NCBI GenBank assembly: GCA_030064795.1
Contig: JASJEI010000239.1
Span: forward strand, 1 to 18,436
Length of the DNA: 18,436 nt
DNA from: Pleurocapsa sp. MO_226.B13
Lineage (GTDB): Bacteria; Cyanobacteriota; Cyanobacteriia; Cyanobacteriales; Xenococcaceae
Direction of reading: 5' to 3'
In this document: piece after piece, positions 16,182 to 18,436 of the stretch
Position numbering within the stretch: the stretch's first letter is position 1
How the letters are laid out: the number at the start of each line of letters is the position of its first letter
Made by a program: the position numbers and the translations under genes
Notes under the pieces: generated by a model
What the model was told of the DNA's origin: nothing
Databases searched by the model: none
The model's input: the letters and a program-made list of their open reading frames with translations, nothing else

Positions 16182-16254
16182 TACCCCCAAGGGAAGTCGA
16201 ATCCCTGTCGCCTCCGTGAAAGGGAGGTGTCCTAGGCCACTAGACGATGGGGGC
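16182..16254 (-). tRNA. trnE: tRNA-Glu (anticodon UUC)
   Basis: The minus strand folds as a 73-nt cloverleaf. The acceptor is GCCCCCA paired with TGGGGGT (a G-U first pair, then six standard pairs) and discriminator A. The anticodon stem CCTCC/GGAGG encloses loop CTTTCAC with anticodon TTC. The T arm is AGGGA, loop TTCGACT, TCCCT. CCA is not encoded. In cyanobacteria this tRNA serves both translation and tetrapyrrole synthesis, since glutamyl-tRNA(Glu) is the substrate of glutamyl-tRNA reductase. It has its own promoter and terminator, so it is a single-gene transcription unit. Confidence 0.97.
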
Positions 16255-16301
16255 TTAGATTTGCTGCCTGCCGCTGCTTTGGTTGACTGACAACGTTTTT
16301 A

Positions 16302-16330
16302 AATATATCTAATATTTTTGTTAGTGTCAA
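16302..16330 (-). promoter_or_regulatory. Sigma70-type promoter of tRNA-Glu
   Basis: On the minus strand a consensus -35 TTGACA (16330-16325) is separated by exactly 17 bases from -10 TATATT (16307-16302). Transcription should begin near 16295, giving a leader of about 40 bases before the mature tRNA 5' end at 16254. This is the best promoter match in the window and suits a highly expressed stable RNA. Confidence 0.82.
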
Positions 16331-16370
16331 CACTTTTTCTAAAAAAGTTCTTTAGCATCAAACTTTTAGT

Positions 16371-16928
16371 TTAATGAATGCCTCGTTGCATTTGTCTGAG
16401 ACGCTTTTGGGCTGCGGGATCGAGGGCATTTAACAAAAAACGACCAGAAGGTTTCTTCTTGGTCTGCTTCTTAGTTTTATATTTGACTTTACGGGCTGCT
16501 TGTTCTACTTCTCTTGCCAACATTTGCGCCGAACGCCATTCTGCTCCATAACCAACCACTGTTAGCTGTTGGGCGCGATCGCTTGTAGCTACGATTAGTC
16601 GAGTAGATTCTTGTTGATATTTCTTTCTTTCAAATGCTGCACAGAATTTTTCGATGTAGGTATCTGCGGTTTCAGCAAAAGCGGTGTAATGGACTGAGAG
16701 ATCTCTAGTATGTCTTTCCGTACTGCGGGGAGTGTCTTGATAATGAGCATCAAAAATCACTTTGGTACGGTATGCCATCGAAGCACTGTAATTAATTAGA
16801 CATTCGATTAACTCGCGACGGGCCGTTTCTAAGCCATCGCGATCGCGACTTTTTTTCAGGTCAGACCAGTCGCCGATGATATTGTAACCATCGACGAGCA
16901 GTATCGCCTGGTAAGAGTAGGGAGGCAT
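16371..16928 (-). CDS. YacP-like NYN-domain (PIN-fold) ribonuclease
   Basis: This 185-residue protein belongs to the NYN/YacP (DUF901) group, metal-dependent PIN-fold RNases; the Bacillus member Rae1 cuts mRNA at the ribosome. The start LLVDGYNIIGDW (residues 10-21) gives Asp13 and Asn16. VIFDAHY (57-63) gives Asp60, ETADTYIEKF (86-95) gives Glu86/Asp89, and LIVATSDRAQQ (111-121) gives Asp117. Together these form the expected acidic cluster. The tail is rich in Lys/Arg (148-160 and after 170), fitting RNA or ribosome binding. The length matches cyanobacterial family members. The gene lies upstream of tRNA-Glu on the same strand, but that tRNA has its own promoter. No clear Shine-Dalgarno precedes the start. 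Confidence 0.88.
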   Translation of the reverse strand: MPPYSYQAILLVDGYNIIGDWSDLKKSRDRDGLETARRELIECLINYSASMAYRTKVIFDAHYQDTPRSTERHTRDLSVHYTAFAETADTYIEKFCAAFERKKYQQESTRLIVATSDRAQQLTVVGYGAEWRSAQMLAREVEQAARKVKYKTKKQTKKKPSGRFLLNALDPAAQKRLRQMQRGIH

Positions 16929-17056
16929 TGCAATTTCTCAATTATTTTTTCAAAGTAAAAATCCTGTCCTACCCATTCTAGGCATAATTGTTAACAAAAA
17001 GTTAAACAAATTTAATCAATTATTAGCTCTAATTATTGCCAACAAGAGATTTGAAC

Positions 17057-17761
17057 TCATTGTTTTTCTGTTGCTAGCAATTTCTCCTTGAGCATTTGAG
17101 GATCTCCTTGAGCGACAACTTTTCCTCCTTCCAACAAGAAAGCTCCATCACAATAATCTAATTCATCGAGACGATGAGTTACCCACAAAGCGGTAAGATT
17201 ACGTTTTTTGACCAAATTTTTGACCTGTGCTACCAATTCTAATTGAGTATCGGGGTCTAATAAAGCGGTAGGTTCATCAAACATAATTACCTCGCAATTA
17301 CGAGCAATTGCTCCAGCGATCGCAATTCTTTGTTTTTGTCCTCCGCTGAGAGCATGAATTGGTCGTCTTTGCAAATCCAAGAGATTGACTGCATCTAAAG
17401 CTGATTGTACTCTTTGTTTGACTTGGACTAATGACAAATTTTCGTTGACCAAACCAAAGGCTATATCAGCACCAACAGTAGGCATTACTAACTGATGGTC
17501 GGGATTTTGAAACACAAACCCCGTTTTATATGGCATCACAATCGAGCCAGAATCAGGAACTAGTAATCCCGCTAAAAGTCTGAGCAAGGTTGATTTTCCG
17601 CTACCGTTATTACCCAGCAGCATCCAAAACTCTCCTTGAGGAACTTCTAAGGAACAACCATTCAATACTCTGGCTTCAGTTGACCAGCTAAAACAAACAT
17701 TTTCTACCCGAATTACTGGCGATTTATCTGACTTGAGCTTCGTATCAGTAGAGTGCGACAT
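17057..17761 (-). CDS. ABC transporter ATP-binding protein, CbiO/EcfA-like
   Basis: This 234-residue protein is a single nucleotide-binding domain. It has Walker A GNNGSGKST (50-58), a Q-loop in FQNPDHQ (Gln85), signature LSGGQKQRIAIAG (138-150), Walker B VIMFDEPT (158-165) followed by the D-loop ALLD, and switch His196 in VTHRLDE. The FQNPDHQLVMPTVGADIAFG stretch is typical of the energy-coupling-factor (CbiO/EcfA) group of micronutrient and metal importers, also found in cyanobacteria and plastids. No membrane or substrate-binding partner lies in the window, so the substrate is unknown. Its ATG shares one base with the stop codon of the upstream UPF0367-like gene, implying translational coupling. 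Confidence 0.93.
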   Translation of the reverse strand: MSHSTDTKLKSDKSPVIRVENVCFSWSTEARVLNGCSLEVPQGEFWMLLGNNGSGKSTLLRLLAGLLVPDSGSIVMPYKTGFVFQNPDHQLVMPTVGADIAFGLVNENLSLVQVKQRVQSALDAVNLLDLQRRPIHALSGGQKQRIAIAGAIARNCEVIMFDEPTALLDPDTQLELVAQVKNLVKKRNLTALWVTHRLDELDYCDGAFLLEGGKVVAQGDPQMLKEKLLATEKQ

Positions 17762-18036
17762 TACTTATTGGTAGCAGTAGCAGCAAAGAAACCAGGTACT
17801 CGACCTTCGGCCATACCACCAGACTTCTTATTAACGCTGACAGCGCAGATTAAATTACTTTTGACTGCTACTTTTTTGTCTTCATCTTTGTCGCAAGTTA
17901 GCTCAATTAGATCGGAACTGCCAGAACGCATCGCCTCAAGAATTTGCTGATATAGACTTTCGGCCGCCTCAGCTTCTTTGCGCTGAACGGATATGGGTAA
18001 GGGAATGTCTTGCAAAACTATATCGATAGTAAACAT
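17761..18036 (-). CDS. UPF0367-like conserved cyanobacterial protein
   Basis: This 91-residue soluble protein matches, from memory, the UPF0367 family, found in cyanobacteria and without known function. Family-like features are an opening [20 protein letters not shown] (residues 2-21), [11 protein letters not shown] (29-39), [16 protein letters not shown] (43-58), and an end with [18 protein letters not shown] (71-88). It has no signal peptide or membrane segment. A purine-rich GAGAG stretch precedes the ATG at a short distance. The stop TAA overlaps the ATG of the ABC ATPase gene by one base, so the two are co-translated. It is divergent from psbD across 266 bases. Confidence 0.85.
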   Translation of the reverse strand: MFTIDIVLQDIPLPISVQRKEAEAAESLYQQILEAMRSGSSDLIELTCDKDEDKKVAVKSNLICAVSVNKKSGGMAEGRVPGFFAATATNK

Positions 18037-18170
18037 AAAACTCTCATAAAAGATTGCTGCACTTTAGATTATCTTCTATCTAGACGGAAATTCCCATCTT
18101 TCTCTAGCCCATAGCAGACAAAAAATTAATTTTTTCTTTAGTTTTCCTCTAGAAATATCAGCCAATTTCT

Positions 18171-18187
18171 TATATTATGTGTATTAT
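18171..18187 (+). promoter_or_regulatory. Candidate psbD promoter -10 region
   Basis: TATATT (18171-18176) and TATTAT (18182-18187) are -10-like hexamers, 127 and 116 bases before the psbD start codon. Neither has a good -35 partner at the usual distance. The position fits a long psbD 5' leader holding the palindrome and stem-loop downstream. AT-richness makes this a weak call. Confidence 0.3.
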
Positions 18188-18193
18188 AAGTAA

Positions 18194-18211
18194 AGAAAAG
18201 TTAACTTTTCT
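18194..18211. promoter_or_regulatory. 18-bp perfect palindrome upstream of psbD
   Basis: AGAAAAGTTAACTTTTCT is exactly self-complementary, with no spacer. It lies 91 bases before the psbD start, just after the candidate -10 elements. It could be a dimeric-protein operator or, in the transcript, a stability hairpin. Function is inferred from symmetry and position only. Confidence 0.55.
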
Positions 18212-18217
18212 CACAAT

Positions 18218-18245
18218 TGATTTGATGTGCGTTCGTGTCAAATCA
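18218..18245 (+). promoter_or_regulatory. Stem-loop in the psbD 5' leader
   Basis: TGATTTGA (18218-18225) pairs perfectly with TCAAATCA (18238-18245) around a 12-base loop that is more GC-rich than its surroundings. It lies 57 bases before the start codon and 7 bases after the palindrome. Leader structures affecting mRNA stability or translation are known for photosystem II core genes in cyanobacteria; this particular one is inferred. Confidence 0.55.
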
Positions 18246-18302
18246 GCAAAATTGAAATAATTCTAACGATCTTATAAATACTATTTCGGAGATCTAATCT
18301 AT

Positions 18303-18436
18303 ATGACAATAGCAGTAGGACGCGCTCCAGCACAGCAGGGCATCTTTGATGCAGTTGATGACTGGTTAAAGCGCGATCGCTTTGTATTCGTAGGCTGGTC
18401 TGGTATCCTGCTCTTCCCCTGTGCCTACATGGCAAT
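18303..18436 (+). CDS. psbD: Photosystem II reaction centre protein D2, 5' part
   Basis: The window ends 44 codons and two bases into this gene. The product is the D2 subunit, which with D1 binds the photosystem II chromophores in the thylakoid membrane; complete D2 proteins are about 352 residues. The visible N-terminus (MTIAVGRAP, then [16 protein letters not shown] and LLFPCAYMA, entering the first helix) is diagnostic. GGAG at 18288-18291, 11 bases before the ATG, is a plausible ribosome binding site. A HIP1 octamer lies within the gene at 18373-18380. psbC usually follows and overlaps psbD in cyanobacteria, but that lies outside the window. Confidence 0.98.
   Translation, partial: MTIAVGRAPAQQGIFDAVDDWLKRDRFVFVGWSGILLFPCAYMA

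Noticed and set aside
17753..17950. Plus-strand open frame of 65 codons opposite the UPF0367-like gene
   Set aside because: It is a shadow of the minus-strand gene with family support; no ribosome site is present.
18238..18435. Minus-strand open frame opposite psbD
   Set aside because: It is antisense to the highly conserved D2 N-terminus and is explained by that gene.

Overview
The window is cyanobacterial. It ends in the first 44 codons of psbD (photosystem II D2), carries the HIP1 octamer GCGATCGC eight times, has a cyanobacterial-type tRNA-Glu(UUC) and a UPF0367-like small protein, and is AT-rich, as in unicellular or baeocystous cyanobacteria with ornate envelopes. The genus cannot be fixed from the sequence alone.

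Positions 1-12379 hold a single-direction surface or exopolysaccharide biosynthesis locus. In order: an AT-rich leader containing a diverged ~123-bp tandem duplication; a split Alg14/Alg13-type (PssD/PssE-type) glycosyltransferase pair; a polysaccharide co-polymerase fused to a BY-kinase-like ATPase (GumC/Wzc type); a Wzy/O-antigen-ligase-like polymerase; an IS1-like scar; an unrecognised multi-pass membrane protein with intramembrane Asp/Glu/His motifs; a GT2 glycosyltransferase; a GT4 glycosyltransferase; a gap with what looks like an internally deleted methyltransferase gene and a 7-bp tandem repeat; two more GT4 glycosyltransferases; and a Wzx-type flippase. Together these encode most of a Wzx/Wzy-dependent pathway: repeat-unit assembly on a lipid carrier, flipping, polymerisation and chain-length control. 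The priming phosphoglycosyltransferase and the outer-membrane export protein are not in the window.

Two hairpin terminators (12427-12566) close the locus. Facing it on the minus strand is a membrane-anchored protein with polysaccharide-lyase motifs (12630-13973), probably acting on the locus's own polymer or a related one.

From 14086 onward the content is ordinary core chromosome, with five of the eight HIP1 sites in 4.4 kb: rsmB, a TerB-like protein, tRNA-Glu with its own sigma70-type promoter and terminator, a YacP-like NYN-domain nuclease, a CbiO/EcfA-like ABC ATPase translationally coupled to a UPF0367-like protein, and psbD with a structured 5' leader.

The least explained items are the 239-aa membrane protein at 4963-5682, the lyase-like protein with three PL7-like motifs, and the two gene scars (4672-4758 and 8073-8417), which suggest the polysaccharide locus has been remodelled.
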